Below are positions 8,976-20,751 of a stretch of 64,000 bases of DNA, one piece after another. The notes under the pieces are model-generated. The model saw only the letters and a program-made list of their open reading frames with translations. It searched no databases and was not told the origin of the DNA. Every line of letters starts with the position of its first letter. Positions within the stretch are counted from its first letter, which is position 1. Both the position numbers and the translations under genes were made by a program. Where the stretch lies: the NCBI RefSeq assembly GCF_021029445.1, contig NZ_CP072610.1:3038001-3102000 (forward strand), written 5' to 3'. This DNA comes from Pseudomonas wenzhouensis (GTDB lineage: Bacteria > Pseudomonadota > Gammaproteobacteria > Pseudomonadales > Pseudomonadaceae).

Positions 8976-9494
8976 TCAGCACTCGCTGAGCCCTTCACGG
9001 AAGCGCAATACCAGGGCCTTGAGCTGCTGGCGCCAGGCATCGATATCATCGAGGCTCAACTCGACTGGCTCCTCGCCAACACTGACGGCCGTGATCAAGG
9101 GCATGGATGGGTCGACCTTGGCCTTGCGCTCCTCACGCGGCGGCTGGAACAGCGCAGCATAGGCGGCCAGCAACTCGGCCAGCCAGGTCTCACGCTGCTG
9201 CGCCAACTCGACCAGTTCAGCCAGCTCAGGGCTGGGCGAACCCTCGAGTACCGCCTGCTGCACGAAGGCCTCGACACGCGAAGGCGCGGCATCGCTCATG
9301 CGGTAGTAGCCAGCGATCTCGTGACACAACCCGAGCAGGCCGCCGTACAGGTGAAACAGTGCGGCCTCGCGCTCGGCCTGCACCAGCGCCTGAACATTGA
9401 ACGCGGAGGACGCCTCGGCCTTGCGCCAGTTATCCAGGGCAATACCGGCGAAGAAAATCTTCTGATTGGTACGGGTGTAGATTTCTTTGGCCAT
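8976..9494 (-). CDS. Conserved protein of the PA3010 type (DUF6586-like)
   Basis: A 172-residue, largely helical cytosolic protein (MAKEIYTRTNQKIFFAGIALDNW). The start at 9494 has a strong GGAGG site 8 nt upstream; a 10-residue longer frame lacks one. A Glu/Arg-rich C-terminus (DDIDAWRQQLKALVLRFREG) suggests a helical-bundle protein. No catalytic motif is seen. Its place between the PA3009-like gene and topA is conserved. The DUF assignment is from memory; the function is unknown. Confidence 0.82.
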   Translation of the reverse strand: MAKEIYTRTNQKIFFAGIALDNWRKAEASSAFNVQALVQAEREAALFHLYGGLLGLCHEIAGYYRMSDAAPSRVEAFVQQAVLEGSPSPELAELVELAQQRETWLAELLAAYAALFQPPREERKAKVDPSMPLITAVSVGEEPVELSLDDIDAWRQQLKALVLRFREGLSEC

Positions 9495-9575
9495 TACGGC
9501 GACCTCCACAGCAGACCGGGTCATGATACGCGCGTCGCACCAAAGTCAGACGCGCTTCTCGTCAGAGCGCAGAGA

Positions 9576-12182
9576 TCAGCGCTTGTCTTCGACCTTCCAC
9601 TTGCCGCCATCGTAGAACGCGCGCCAGCCGGTCGGCTTGCCATCGACCTCGGACTGCACGTACTGCTCCTTGGTCTTGCGGCTGTAGCGAATCACGGCCG
9701 GACGCCCATCCGGATCCTTCTGCGGGGCATCGCAGAGGAAGTGGTACTTGGGATCGATCTCATGCTTGTGCGGGACGATTTCCAGTACCAGCGGCGCACG
9801 CGTCTCACGGTTCTTAGGGAACTGGCTGGCAGCGAGGAACAGGCCCGATGCGCCGTCGCGCAGCACGTAGGTGTCGTCCACCTTCTCGCATCTGAGTTCG
9901 GGCATCTCCACCTTGTCCATCTTCGGCGGCGCCGCTTCACCGTTCTTGAGCAACTTGCGGGTGTTCTTGCAACTGGCATTGGTGCAACCGAAGAACTTGC
10001 CGAAACGGCCGGTCTTGAGCTGCATCTGGCTGCCGCACTTGTCGCACTCCAGGCTCGGCCCCTCATAGCCCTTGATGCGGTACTGGCCCTGCTCGATCTC
10101 GTAGCCGGTGCAATCGGGGTTATTGCCACAGATGTGCAACTTGCGGGTTTCATCCAGCAGGTAGGCATCCATGGCGGTAGCGCAGATCGGGCAGCGATGC
10201 TTGCCGAGCAGTACCAGAGACTCGGACTCACCCTCGTCATCGGCGGCGATCTCATCGCCCGGCACCAGGTTGATGGTGGCTTTGCAGCGCTCCTTCGGCG
10301 GCAGCGCATAGCCGGAACAGCCGAGGAACACGCCAGTGGAGGCGGTGCGGATCATCATCGGCCGACCGCAGTCACGGCAGGGAATGTCGGTCAGGGTCGG
10401 CTGGTTGGCGCGCATGCCGCCCTCGCCTGCTTCGGCGGCCTCAAGCTTCTTCTTGAAGTCACCGTAGAACTCATCGAGCAGGTGCTTCCACTCACGCTCG
10501 CCCTGGGCCACATCATCGAGATGCTCTTCCATGGTGGCGGTGAAGCTGTAGTCCATCAGGTTGGCGAAGCTCTCGTCGAGACGCTCGGTGACGATGTCGC
10601 CCATCTTCTCGGCATAGAAACGACGGTTGTGCACCGTGACGTAGCCGCGATCCTGGATGGTGGAAATGATCGCCGCGTAGGTGGATGGGCGACCGATACC
10701 GCGCTTTTCCAGTTCCTTGACCAGGCTGGCTTCGGAGTAGCGCGCCGGCGGCTTGGTGAAGTGCTGGCTGGGATCGAGCTGGATCAGCTTGAGGCCCTCG
10801 CCCTCTTTCATTTCCGGCAGGACATCGTCCTCGCCTGGCTTGCTCTGCTGTGGCAGCACGCGGGTGTAACCGTCGAACTTGAGGATACGCCCCTTGGCAC
10901 GCAGCTCGAACGAGCCGGCGGCGACAGTCACGCTGGTGGACAGGTATTCGGCCGGCGGCATCTGGCAGGCGACGAACTGGCGCCAGATCAGGTCATACAG
11001 GCGCTCGGCGTCACGTTCCATGCCGGACAGCTGGGTCGGACGCAGGTTGACGTCGGACGGACGAATCGCTTCGTGCGCCTCCTGCGCGCCTTCCTTGCTC
11101 GAATACTGATTCGGCTTGCCCGGCAGGTACTGGTCGCCGTACTCACTGCCGATGAAGCCACGCACCATCTCCACCGCGTCGTTGGACAGGTTGGTCGAGT
11201 CGGTACGCATATAGGTGATGTAGCCGGCCTCGTAGAGACGCTGGGCCATCATCATGGTTTTCTTCACGCCGAAGCCCAGGCGGTTGCTCGCGGCCTGCTG
11301 CAGGGTGGAGGTGATGAAAGGCGCCGAAGGCTTGCTGCTGGTCGGACGGTCTTCGCGCTTGACCACGCTGTAGCTGGACGCCTTGAGCTTCTCCAGCGCG
11401 GCCATGGCCTGTGCTTCGTTGACCGGCTTGAAGGCAGCACCGCCTTCGCGCACCACCTCGAAGCGCACCTTGGCGTTCTTCGCGGTGCCGAGATCGGCGT
11501 GCACTTCCCAGTATTCTTCCGGAACGAAGGCGCGGATTTCTTTCTCGCGCGCCACCACCAGCTTCACCGCCACCGACTGCACGCGACCGGCAGACAGCCC
11601 ACGGGCAATCTTGGCCCACAGCAGCGGCGAGACCATGTAGCCCACCACGCGGTCGAGGAAGCGCCGCGCCTGCTGGGCGTTGACGCGGTTGATATCCAGC
11701 TCGCCCGGCCTGGAGAAGGCTTCCTGAATCGCCTTCTTGGTGATCTCGTTGAACACCACGCGCTTGTAGCGGCTATCATCGCCACCGATGGATTCGCGCA
11801 GGTGCCAGGCGATGGCTTCCCCCTCGCGATCCAAGTCGGTTGCGAGATAGATGGTGTCAGCATCCTTGGCCAGGCGGCGCAGTTCTTCGATCACCTTTTC
11901 CTTGCCGGGCAGGATCTCGTACTTGGCTTTCCAGCCGTGCTCGGGATCGACACCCATGCGCGCGAATAGCTGACGCTTGGCCTTTTCCTTGGGCGACAGT
12001 GCAGGCGCCTCGGCAGCGGCCTTGCCGCGTTTGGCCGGTTCCTTGCTGGCACTTGCCGAGCCGCTGGTAGGCAGGTCACGGATGTGGCCGATGCTCGACT
12101 TCACCACGTACTGGCTGCCCAGGTACTTGTTGATGGTCTTGGCCTTGGCCGGGGATTCCACGATGACCAGCGATTTGCCCAT
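9576..12182 (-). CDS. topA: DNA topoisomerase I
   Basis: An 868-residue type IA topoisomerase relaxing negative supercoils. The Toprim domain starts at residue 1 ([19 protein letters not shown]) with its acidic triad in [15 protein letters not shown] (~116-129). The catalytic tyrosine is Tyr324 in [11 protein letters not shown]. The C-terminus carries at least three Cys4-type zinc ribbons ([19 protein letters not shown]...[17 protein letters not shown]...CTNASC) followed by basic tails. A low-complexity Ala/Lys linker at ~40-70 interrupts the Toprim domain, as in other Pseudomonas TopA. The whole reverse strand is open in another frame, which is only a codon-bias shadow. Confidence 0.98.
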   Translation of the reverse strand: MGKSLVIVESPAKAKTINKYLGSQYVVKSSIGHIRDLPTSGSASASKEPAKRGKAAAEAPALSPKEKAKRQLFARMGVDPEHGWKAKYEILPGKEKVIEELRRLAKDADTIYLATDLDREGEAIAWHLRESIGGDDSRYKRVVFNEITKKAIQEAFSRPGELDINRVNAQQARRFLDRVVGYMVSPLLWAKIARGLSAGRVQSVAVKLVVAREKEIRAFVPEEYWEVHADLGTAKNAKVRFEVVREGGAAFKPVNEAQAMAALEKLKASSYSVVKREDRPTSSKPSAPFITSTLQQAASNRLGFGVKKTMMMAQRLYEAGYITYMRTDSTNLSNDAVEMVRGFIGSEYGDQYLPGKPNQYSSKEGAQEAHEAIRPSDVNLRPTQLSGMERDAERLYDLIWRQFVACQMPPAEYLSTSVTVAAGSFELRAKGRILKFDGYTRVLPQQSKPGEDDVLPEMKEGEGLKLIQLDPSQHFTKPPARYSEASLVKELEKRGIGRPSTYAAIISTIQDRGYVTVHNRRFYAEKMGDIVTERLDESFANLMDYSFTATMEEHLDDVAQGEREWKHLLDEFYGDFKKKLEAAEAGEGGMRANQPTLTDIPCRDCGRPMMIRTASTGVFLGCSGYALPPKERCKATINLVPGDEIAADDEGESESLVLLGKHRCPICATAMDAYLLDETRKLHICGNNPDCTGYEIEQGQYRIKGYEGPSLECDKCGSQMQLKTGRFGKFFGCTNASCKNTRKLLKNGEAAPPKMDKVEMPELRCEKVDDTYVLRDGASGLFLAASQFPKNRETRAPLVLEIVPHKHEIDPKYHFLCDAPQKDPDGRPAVIRYSRKTKEQYVQSEVDGKPTGWRAFYDGGKWKVEDKR

Positions 12183-12289
12183 GGATCAGAGAATTCCTAA
12201 AAATTGCGAAATATAAAAGGCGGGAAGCCTTGAGGCCCCGCTATATATAGTGGTGACCAAGCGAAGGTCAAGCGCAGGGGGCTGCGCAG

Positions 12290-12532
12290 TCAGGCGTGCG
12301 AACCGCCGATAGGGCTGACTTCGGCCTGAATCAAAGCAAAGCGCGGAACGCGCTTGCCGTCCACCTCGACCTCTTCGCAGAACATGCCGAGTGGCCGCAC
12401 CCACAAGCCAAACTCGCCGTACAACGCCTGGTAGACCACCACCTCTTCCTCATTCTCGGAATGGCGTGCCACACCGAATACACGGTACTGCGGGCCTTTG
12501 TAGTGACGATAGAGTCCTGGCTGCAACTGCAT
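12290..12532 (-). CDS. DUF1653 small protein
   Basis: An 80-residue protein of the DUF1653 family, with the signature LQPGLYRHYKGPQYRVFGVARHSE and the later VYQALYGEFGLWVRP segment. The start at 12532 gives the family N-terminus. It is a compact beta-rich cytosolic domain of unknown biochemical role. It lies between topA and the fadBA operon, separated from fadA by an intrinsic terminator at 12566-12591. Confidence 0.88.
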   Translation of the reverse strand: MQLQPGLYRHYKGPQYRVFGVARHSENEEEVVVYQALYGEFGLWVRPLGMFCEEVEVDGKRVPRFALIQAEVSPIGGSHA

Positions 12533-12565
12533 GAGCGGTTCCCGATATAAAAAGCCGTAAAAAGC

Positions 12566-12591
12566 AAAACCGGGGCACTGGGCCCCGGTTT
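12566..12591 (-). terminator. Intrinsic terminator after fadBA
   Basis: An inverted repeat CCGGGGC-ACTG-GGCCCCGG is flanked by AAAA and TTT, 15 nt past the fadA stop codon on the minus strand. It ends the fadBA transcript before the DUF1653 gene. Confidence 0.88.
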
Positions 12592-12605
12592 CTATCCGCT
12601 GACGC

Positions 12606-13811
<1,206 letters not shown>

Positions 13812-15959
13812 TTAACCGAAGAACTTCTGGCCCTTGGCGGCCATCTCGCGAAGTTTTGCGGTCGGGTGGTACAGGGCGCCCAGCTCGGCATACTTGTCGG
13901 CCAGGGCGACGAATTCAGCCACACCGATGGAGTCGATGTAGCGCAGCGCACCGCCACGGAAGGGAGGGAAGCCGATACCGTAGATCAGGCCCATGTCGGC
14001 CTCGGCTGCGGTGTCGACGATGCCGTCTTCCAGGCAACGAACGGTTTCCATGCACAGCGGGATCATCATGAAGTTGATGATGTCCTCGTCGGTGACTTCG
14101 CGCTCTTCGACCACGATGGACTTGAGCAGCTCGTAAGCCGCCGGGTCGGAGACCTTCTTCGGCTTGCCGCGCTTGTCGGTTTCGTAGGCGTAGAAGCCTT
14201 TGCCATTCTTCTGGCCCAGGCGGTTGGCTTCGTACATCACGTCGACGGCGGTCTTGCCTTCGACAGCCATGCGATCCGGGAAGCCTTCGGCCATCACGTC
14301 ACGGCCGTGGTGGCCGGTGTCGATGCCGACCACGTCGGACAGATAAGCCGGGCCCATGGGCCAGCCGAACTTCTCCATCACCTTGTCGATACGCACGAAG
14401 TCGACGCCGAAGCCCAGCAGCTTGGAGAAGCCGCCGAAGTACGGGAACAGCACGCGGTTGACCAAAAAGCCCGGGCAGTCGTTGACCACGATCGGGTTCT
14501 TGCCCATTTTCTTGGCGTAGGCAACGGTGGTGGCCACGGCCACTTCGCTGGACTTCTCGCCACGGATGACTTCCACCAGCGGCATCATGTGCACCGGGTT
14601 GAAGAAGTGCATGCCGACGAAGTTTTCCGGACGCTTGAGCGCCTGGGCCAGCAGGGAGATGGAGATGGTCGAGGTGTTGGAGGCCAGGATGGCGTCTTCA
14701 CGCACGGCAGCTTCCACTTCGGCCAGCACGATCTGCTTGACCTTGGGGTTCTCGACCACGGCTTCGACGACGATGTCAACGTTGCCGAAATCACCGTAGG
14801 ACATGGTCGGACGGATGGCGTTGAGCGCCTCGGCCATCTTCGCTGGGGTCATGCGGCCTTTCTCGACGCGCTTGCCAAGCAGCTTGGACGCCTCGTTCAG
14901 GCCCATCTGGATACCCTCTTCACGGATATCCTTCATCAGGATCGGGGTGCCCTTGGAGGCCGACTGGTAGGCGATACCACCACCCATGATGCCGGCGCCG
15001 AGCACGGCAGCCAGTTTCACGTCACGGGCGATTTCGTCGTGGTGCTTGGCCTTCTTCTTCAGTTCCTGATCGTTGAGGAACAGGCCGATCAGGCTCTCGG
15101 CAACCGAGGTCTTGGCCAACTTGACGAAGCCGGCGGCCTCGACTTCCAGCGCCTTGTCGCGGCCGAAGTTGGCGGCTTTCTGAATGGTCTTGATCGCCTC
15201 GACCGGCGCCGGGTAGTTCGGGCCGGCCTGGCCAGCGACGAAGCCCTTGGCGGTCTCGAAGCACATCATCTGCTCGATGGCGTTGAGCTTGAGCTTTTCC
15301 AGCTTGGGCTGACGCTTGGCCTTGTAGTCCAGCTCGCCGGAGATGGCGCGCTTGACCAGATCCAGAGCAGCATCCTTGAGTTTGTCCGGAGCGACCACGG
15401 CATCGACGGCGCCCACTTTCAGCGCGTCTTCGGCACGGTTTTCCTTGCCGGAGGCGATCCACTCGACAGCGTTATCGGTACCGATCACACGCGGCAGACG
15501 CACGGTACCGCCGAAGCCCGGGTAGATGCCCAGCTTGACTTCCGGCAGACCGATCTTGGCGCTGGCGCTCATGACGCGGTAGTCGGCAGCCAGGCACATC
15601 TCGAAACCGCCACCCAGGGCGATGCCGTTGATGGCAACGACGGTCGGCACGGCGAGGTCTTCGAAATCACTGAAGATCTTGTTGGCTTCCAGGTTGCCAG
15701 CCACCAGTTCTGCGTCGGGCAGCTTGAAGTTGTCGACGAACTCGGTGATATCGGCGCCGACGATGAACACGTCCTTGCCACTGGTGACAATCACGCCCTT
15801 GATCGAACCGTCAGCCTTGATCGCGTCGACGGAGGCGCGCAGCTCGTTGAGGGTAAGACGGTTGAATTTGTTGACGGACTCACCCTTGAGGTCGAAATTC
15901 AATTCGACGATGCCGCTCTCAAGAGCCTTAACCGTGATGGCTTTACCTTCGTAAATCAT
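13812..15959 (-). CDS. fadB: Fatty acid oxidation complex alpha subunit FadB
   Basis: A 715-residue multifunctional enzyme: N-terminal enoyl-CoA hydratase/isomerase ([20 protein letters not shown] and [10 protein letters not shown], residues ~1-190) and C-terminal 3-hydroxyacyl-CoA dehydrogenase (Rossmann [15 protein letters not shown], then STISISLLA and [17 protein letters not shown]). It forms the alpha2-beta2 complex with FadA. The start [14 protein letters not shown] at 15959 matches the family; the open frame extends 50 codons further but that stretch is non-homologous. A GGAG site precedes the start. The operon is a known PsrA target in P. aeruginosa, and psrA is in this window. Confidence 0.97.
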   Translation of the reverse strand: MIYEGKAITVKALESGIVELNFDLKGESVNKFNRLTLNELRASVDAIKADGSIKGVIVTSGKDVFIVGADITEFVDNFKLPDAELVAGNLEANKIFSDFEDLAVPTVVAINGIALGGGFEMCLAADYRVMSASAKIGLPEVKLGIYPGFGGTVRLPRVIGTDNAVEWIASGKENRAEDALKVGAVDAVVAPDKLKDAALDLVKRAISGELDYKAKRQPKLEKLKLNAIEQMMCFETAKGFVAGQAGPNYPAPVEAIKTIQKAANFGRDKALEVEAAGFVKLAKTSVAESLIGLFLNDQELKKKAKHHDEIARDVKLAAVLGAGIMGGGIAYQSASKGTPILMKDIREEGIQMGLNEASKLLGKRVEKGRMTPAKMAEALNAIRPTMSYGDFGNVDIVVEAVVENPKVKQIVLAEVEAAVREDAILASNTSTISISLLAQALKRPENFVGMHFFNPVHMMPLVEVIRGEKSSEVAVATTVAYAKKMGKNPIVVNDCPGFLVNRVLFPYFGGFSKLLGFGVDFVRIDKVMEKFGWPMGPAYLSDVVGIDTGHHGRDVMAEGFPDRMAVEGKTAVDVMYEANRLGQKNGKGFYAYETDKRGKPKKVSDPAAYELLKSIVVEEREVTDEDIINFMMIPLCMETVRCLEDGIVDTAAEADMGLIYGIGFPPFRGGALRYIDSIGVAEFVALADKYAELGALYHPTAKLREMAAKGQKFFG

Positions 15960-16425
15960 CAACTGATCTCCACGGTATGGAAGCTGAACAGTACACATCG
16001 GAGCCAACCGGCAAGCCAGCTCACAGCATAGCCGCGAGCATAACTCCAATCGGTACGACACACCCACCGACGCGATATTCGGGCTGTAGTGGCGCGCCTG
16101 ACAAGGCAAACGCTCAATTCATACGCCCGTTTGATTTGGGTGTGCACACCTTCAGGGAAAAGCCTGCACTTGTCAATTGGCCTGTTTTCGTCGATTTCGC
16201 GACCCTTTCTGCAAGGCGGGTCATTCCTGGCCTCCAGCCCTCCGCAATAAAGCGCGTCAATACCACACCATTGCGCATGCAGCACAGCCTGCCGGCAAAC
16301 GACCCAAGCGCCTAGTCAAATAACCAGCCTAGCGGTACAGTCGTCTCACTTTCGGCTGGCACTGGGCCATGCGAAAGCATTACAACAACAAATCGAGCCC
16401 CACGACGGGCCACACGGAGTCGCCA
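15960..16425. promoter_or_regulatory. Divergent promoter region between fadBA and the exported-protein gene
   Basis: 466 bp without a credible gene. It must carry the fadBA promoter (leftward) and the promoter of the gene at 16426 (rightward). A pair of half-sites CAAAC (16107-16111) and GTTTG (16129-16133) is present, but the 17-nt spacer is longer than the 2-4 nt of a standard PsrA operator, so I call it only a weak candidate. No hairpin, tRNA or riboswitch-like structure was recognised. Confidence 0.4.
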
Positions 16426-17247
16426 ATGTCGAGCCGCCGTTCGCTTGCATTTCCTCTGAGCACCCTGCTGCTGTTTCTTCTCGTATCGCTCTCTTCCGTC
16501 AAGCTCAGCGCCGCCCCGGCCGAGGATCTGCTGCGCCTGCACCAGTTGCGCCTGGCAACGCAGAAGAGCCTGGGCGATTTCTATATGTACAACGGCATGG
16601 AAGGCGACCAGCGCTATGCGCGGATGATTGGTGAGTCCCTGCAGGAAGGCCAGGCGCATCTTGATGGTCTTGGCGCAATGCCCGGCGAAGCGAGCAAGGC
16701 CCTGCATGCGCAACTGCAGACCAACTGGCAAGGCTATCGCAACAGCTTACTGGCGCTGATGGACGCCATGCGCAGCCAGGGTTACACCGACCTGCAACCG
16801 ATCGCCGACCTGGCCGAGAGCAACCAGCGCATCATGGCCATCAGTCAGGAGCTATATCAGAAAATCCAGCAGGAGAGCGCGTTCAGCGTCCCGCAACTGA
16901 CGCAGAAGAGCCGTGAGCAGAGCCTGCTCATGCAGACCATCGCCCTGGACTATGCCTCTCGCAGCGCTTCGGTCGGCGCCAGCTTCTTCGGGGGCGGCGA
17001 AGAGCGCGCCATCGACGAGCTGGCCGGTGAATTTGCCAGCCAACTGGACAGCCTCAGCAGCTCCCAACAGAACACACCGGAAATCAGTGCGGCGCTGAAC
17101 GCCATCGGCACCAAATGGCGCTATATCGAGAAATCCCTGCGTAATTACAACGAGAACACCGTACCGTTCCTGATCAGCAAATATTCCGACAGCATCATTG
17201 AAGGCTTGGAAGGCGTTGCTGCCCAGTACGCGGCCAGCCAGTTCTGA
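16426..17247 (+). CDS. Exported helical protein (PA3016-like), PilJ-type N-domain-like
   Basis: A 273-residue protein with a signal sequence (SLAFPLSTLLLFLLVSLSSVKLSAAPAED) and an otherwise all-helical body rich in Gln, Glu and Leu. The pattern LRLATQKSLGDFYMY...SNQRIMAISQELYQKIQ...SREQSLLMQTIALDYASRS resembles the sensory helical bundles of type IV pili chemotaxis transducer N-domains. No signalling domain follows. I start at ATG 16426, with GGAG upstream; a frame open to 16369 would bury the signal peptide. Conserved next to fadBA and the universal stress gene; function unknown. Confidence 0.75.
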   Translation: MSSRRSLAFPLSTLLLFLLVSLSSVKLSAAPAEDLLRLHQLRLATQKSLGDFYMYNGMEGDQRYARMIGESLQEGQAHLDGLGAMPGEASKALHAQLQTNWQGYRNSLLALMDAMRSQGYTDLQPIADLAESNQRIMAISQELYQKIQQESAFSVPQLTQKSREQSLLMQTIALDYASRSASVGASFFGGGEERAIDELAGEFASQLDSLSSSQQNTPEISAALNAIGTKWRYIEKSLRNYNENTVPFLISKYSDSIIEGLEGVAAQYAASQF

Positions 17248-17381
17248 TATCGCCTGAGCTTGGCCACTGTCCGGTATTCGCACCGGGCCTTTCCTGGCCT
17301 GTTAATGACCTGTCGCCCTCGCCCACAGAATGGGGCCATACTTGAGGCAGAGCCATTTGCCCCCTTCAGGAGAAACTCACC

Positions 17382-17822
17382 ATGCCCTACCAGCATATTC
17401 TGGTCGCCGTCGACCTGACCGAGGAATGCGACCCTGTCGTGGTTCGCGCACAGAAGCTGGCTCAGGCCAGTGGCGCCAAGATGTCCCTGGTGCATATCGT
17501 CGAACCGATGGCCATGGCTTTCGGTGGTGACGTGCCGATGGACCTGTCGATGCTGCAGCAACAGCAATTCGAGCAGGCCCGTGAGCGCCTGGACAGTTTC
17601 ACTGGCAAATACCCGGAACTCACCGCCGACCAGCGTCATCTGGCTTACGGCCAGCCGCGCCAGGAAATCCACCGCCTGGCCGAGGAGCAGGGTTGCGATC
17701 TGATCGTGGTCGGCAGCCATGGTCGCCATGGTCTGGCGCTGCTGCTGGGCTCCACTGCCAATGACGTGCTGCACGGTGCGCCCTGCGATGTGCTCGCAGT
17801 ACGCCTGAAGAAAGGCGCTTAA
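17382..17822 (+). CDS. Universal stress protein (UspA family)
   Basis: A 146-residue single Usp domain. It starts HILVAVDLTEECDPVV and ends with the nucleotide-binding motif VVGSHGRHGLALLLGSTANDVL, fitting G-2x-G-9x-G[S/T], so ATP binding is likely. It is cytosolic, probably dimeric. An AGGAG site sits upstream of the ATG. It corresponds to PA3017 by position. The specific stress it serves cannot be inferred from sequence. Confidence 0.93.
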   Translation: MPYQHILVAVDLTEECDPVVVRAQKLAQASGAKMSLVHIVEPMAMAFGGDVPMDLSMLQQQQFEQARERLDSFTGKYPELTADQRHLAYGQPRQEIHRLAEEQGCDLIVVGSHGRHGLALLLGSTANDVLHGAPCDVLAVRLKKGA

Positions 17823-17885
17823 AAGCCAAACGCACCGGACAGGGCACGGCCAGCCTGGCGGCTCCGTGGGCAGGTCGCCGTTGCC

Positions 17886-18572
17886 TTACTCGAAGGAATC
17901 GCCCGCGCTCATGACTTGCGGGCGAATCTTCTGCAGCTGGGTCTCCAGCGATACCGTCATGCTCGACGACATCGAAAAGAAGGTAAGAAAGGCCTTGAGA
18001 TTGGAGTCGCCTTCACAGGTATCGTGAATGCGCTGCCAGAACGCCTGATTGACCAGTTTCAATTGTTGAAACAGGCGCACCAGTCCCTTCAGCTCCCAAT
18101 CGGCCAGACGCCCCTCGCGCATGTTGAAATACTGCCGCGTGAGGTACAGCGATACGGCACGCAGGATGAACTCCTGATTATTGGCGAAAGGCAGATGTTG
18201 CTGCGCCATAGGTTTCAGGCGTGCCAGCACCGGGCAGGCGCTGGTAGCCATGATCACCCCGAGTAGCGCACGCAGCCCTTCCTCCAGACCGACGTGCTTG
18301 GTGTACTCACGCTCTGGCGTGCGCACCCAGACGCTGGCTTTCTTGAACGCCGGCAGGCCACGAAAGTCCTCGATCACCCGATGCAGATCCACAGCAGCCG
18401 GACAATGGCTGAACTGCTCGCGGCTCAACGGACAATTGCTGCATTGCTGATGCCCGAGGCGCGTCCAGGCCGGAGCCTGTTGCGCCTGCGCGGAGTCATA
18501 TTCGCGATTCAGCTCGATCCGGTAGCTGAACTGATGATTGTCGTCGAGAGTAATGCGGTACTCGATGGCCAT
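17886..18572 (-). CDS. Conserved cysteine-bearing protein (PA3018-like, DUF6901-like)
   Basis: A 228-residue cytosolic protein. The N-terminal ~70 residues form a beta-rich module with four cysteines/histidines (GHQQCSNCPLSREQFSHCP) that could bind a metal; the rest is helical (ALLGVIMATSACPVLARLKP...MREGRLADWELKGLVRLFQQL). No catalytic motif is known to me. It lies 18 nt after uup on the same strand, so co-transcription with uup is likely. The DUF name is recalled, not checked. Confidence 0.75.
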   Translation of the reverse strand: MAIEYRITLDDNHQFSYRIELNREYDSAQAQQAPAWTRLGHQQCSNCPLSREQFSHCPAAVDLHRVIEDFRGLPAFKKASVWVRTPEREYTKHVGLEEGLRALLGVIMATSACPVLARLKPMAQQHLPFANNQEFILRAVSLYLTRQYFNMREGRLADWELKGLVRLFQQLKLVNQAFWQRIHDTCEGDSNLKAFLTFFSMSSSMTVSLETQLQKIRPQVMSAGDSFE

Positions 18573-18590
18573 TGCCCGTTCGTTCCTTCG

Positions 18591-20516
18591 TCAGTCTTCC
18601 AGCTCTGCCCAGCGCTCGAGCAACGCGTCCATTTCCTTCTGCAAGCGCTCGAGACGCGCCAATACTTCCGTGGTGACCTGCACCGGCTGCTGATAGAAGG
18701 CAGGATCGGACACCTGCTCCTGTACCGCAGCCATTTCCTGCTCCAGCGCATCGATTCGTCCGGGAATCGCTTCCAGCTCACGCTGCAGCTTGTAGCTTAG
18801 TTTCTTCTTCGCAGGCTCTGCGCTCTCCTGAACGGGAGCCACTACGGCCGGGGCCGGCACTTCGACGATGGCCGTGGCCAGCTCGGCCTTGCCGGATTTG
18901 CTCTCACCCACGCCGAGCAGGCGCGGCGAGCCGCCCTGGCGCAGCCAGTCCTGATAACCGCCGACATACTCGCGCACCTTGCCGTCACCCTCGAAGACCA
19001 GCGTGCTGGTGACCACGTTGTCGAGGAAGGCACGGTCGTGGCTGACCATCAGCACGGTGCCAGGGAAACTGAGCAGCACCTCTTCGAGCAATTCCAGGGT
19101 TTCTACGTCCAGATCGTTGGTCGGTTCGTCGAGCACCAGCAGGTTGGCCGGCTTACTGAACAATTTGGCGAGCAATAGTCGTGCCCGCTCTCCGCCGGAC
19201 AGCGCCTTGAGCGGTGTACGCGCACGCTGCGGGCTGAACAGGAAATCGCCCAGATAGCTCAGCACATGGCGATTCTGGCCATCGATAGTGATGAAATCGC
19301 GGCCTTCGGCGACGTTGTCGATCACTGTCTTTTCCGGCTCGAGCTGGTGACGTAATTGGTCGAAATACGCCACTTCCAGTTTGGTGCCCACCTCGATGCT
19401 GCCGCTGGTGGGCTGCAGGTCGCCGAGCAACAGCTTGAGCAACGTGGTCTTGCCGGTACCGTTGGCGCCAAGCAGGCCGATGCGGTCACCACGCTGCAGG
19501 ACCATGGAGAAGTCCTTGACCAGGAAGGGGCCACCGGCGTGAGCGAAGCTGACGTTCTCCGCCACCATCACCTGCTTGCCGGACTTGTCTGCGGTTTCCA
19601 GGGCAATGGTCGCCTTGCCCTGGCGTTCACGGCGCTCGGCACGTTCGGCGCGCATGGCCTTGAGCGCGCGTACGCGCCCTTCGTTACGGGTGCGACGGGC
19701 CTTGATGCCCTGGCGAATCCACACTTCTTCCTGGGCCAGACGCTTGTCGAACAAGGCGTTGGCAGTTTCCTCGGCAGCCAGTTGCTGCTCCTTGTGCACC
19801 AGGAAGCTGGCGTAGTCGCCGTTCCAATCGATCAGGCCGCCGCGGTCCAGTTCAAGGATGCGCGTAGCCAGGTTCTGCAGGAAGGAGCGGTCGTGGGTGA
19901 TGAACAGCACGGCGCCACCAAAGTCCTTCAGCGCCTCTTCCAGCCAGGCGATGGCACCGATGTCAAGGTGGTTGGTGGGCTCATCGAGCAGCAGCAAATC
20001 CGGCTCGGAAACCAGCGCCTGAGCCAGCAGCACGCGGCGGCGCCAGCCACCGGAGAGTTCGGCCAGGGTCTTGTCGGCCGGCAACTGCAGGCGACTGAGG
20101 GTGCTGTCGACCAGTTGCTGCAGGCGCCAGCCGTCTTTGGCTTCCAGCTCCTGCTGCACATGCATCAGTTGTTCGAGGTCGTCATCGCCGTGGATGTTCT
20201 GCGCCAGATGGTGATAGCGCGCCAGCAACTCACCGACGCCTGCCAGGCCCTCGGCCACCACGTCGAATACCGTCCGCTCGTCGGCGCGCGGCAGTTCCTG
20301 CGGCAACTCGCCGATCTTCAGCCCCGGCGCACGCCAGATTTCGCCGTCATCGGCCATCTGCTCGCCCTTGACCAGCTTGAGCATGCTCGATTTACCGGTG
20401 CCATTACGGCCGATGATGCACACCCGCTCACCCCGTGCGATCTGCCAGGACACTCCATCGAGCAGGGGCATGGCGCCATAGGCGAGGGAAACATCGGCAA
20501 ACTTGAGCAGGGTCAT
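18591..20516 (-). CDS. uup: ABC-F family ATPase Uup
   Basis: A 641-residue soluble tandem ABC ATPase. First cassette: Walker A GRNGTGKSSML, signature LSGGWRRRV, Walker B LLLLDEPTNHLD; second: GANGTGKTTLL, LSGGERARLL, LVLDEPTNDLD. A linker separates them and a C-terminal coiled-coil (~560-641, KKLSYKLQRELEAIPGRIDALEQEMA) marks the Uup subgroup. No membrane segments: it acts on ribosomes or nucleic acid (replication fork/precise excision phenotypes in E. coli). The start at 20516 (MTLLKFADVSLAYG) has GGAG upstream; longer frames are not conserved. Divergent from slt. Confidence 0.95.
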   Translation of the reverse strand: MTLLKFADVSLAYGAMPLLDGVSWQIARGERVCIIGRNGTGKSSMLKLVKGEQMADDGEIWRAPGLKIGELPQELPRADERTVFDVVAEGLAGVGELLARYHHLAQNIHGDDDLEQLMHVQQELEAKDGWRLQQLVDSTLSRLQLPADKTLAELSGGWRRRVLLAQALVSEPDLLLLDEPTNHLDIGAIAWLEEALKDFGGAVLFITHDRSFLQNLATRILELDRGGLIDWNGDYASFLVHKEQQLAAEETANALFDKRLAQEEVWIRQGIKARRTRNEGRVRALKAMRAERAERRERQGKATIALETADKSGKQVMVAENVSFAHAGGPFLVKDFSMVLQRGDRIGLLGANGTGKTTLLKLLLGDLQPTSGSIEVGTKLEVAYFDQLRHQLEPEKTVIDNVAEGRDFITIDGQNRHVLSYLGDFLFSPQRARTPLKALSGGERARLLLAKLFSKPANLLVLDEPTNDLDVETLELLEEVLLSFPGTVLMVSHDRAFLDNVVTSTLVFEGDGKVREYVGGYQDWLRQGGSPRLLGVGESKSGKAELATAIVEVPAPAVVAPVQESAEPAKKKLSYKLQRELEAIPGRIDALEQEMAAVQEQVSDPAFYQQPVQVTTEVLARLERLQKEMDALLERWAELED

Positions 20517-20751
20517 GGGCATCTCCGGAAACAGGCGGCGCATTCTACCCGAGATGCAAGCCGGCTGTTGCCGTTTCCGCCGAGGCAGCAGGTGCAGCGC
20601 CAATACGCCCATCGGCGCAGGCAGGCGCATTTTTGCCGCATGTGTCCATCTGCTCCGACGGCATTCACCGCGCCCTTGTGAAAGGCTAAGCTAGAGGTAT
20701 GCAACGACACGGATAGTGTTGCCCCTTACCTCTGCTTCTCCTGGAAATGCC

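Noticed and set aside
9321..11969. 882-codon open frame on the + strand opposite topA
   Set aside because: It is fully antisense to topA, low in family resemblance and rich in His/Gln/Leu repeats typical of GC-codon shadows.
16107..16133. CAAAC and GTTTG half-sites as a PsrA operator for fadBA
   Set aside because: The 17-nt spacer is far longer than the 2-4 nt of known PsrA sites, so I mention it only as weak.
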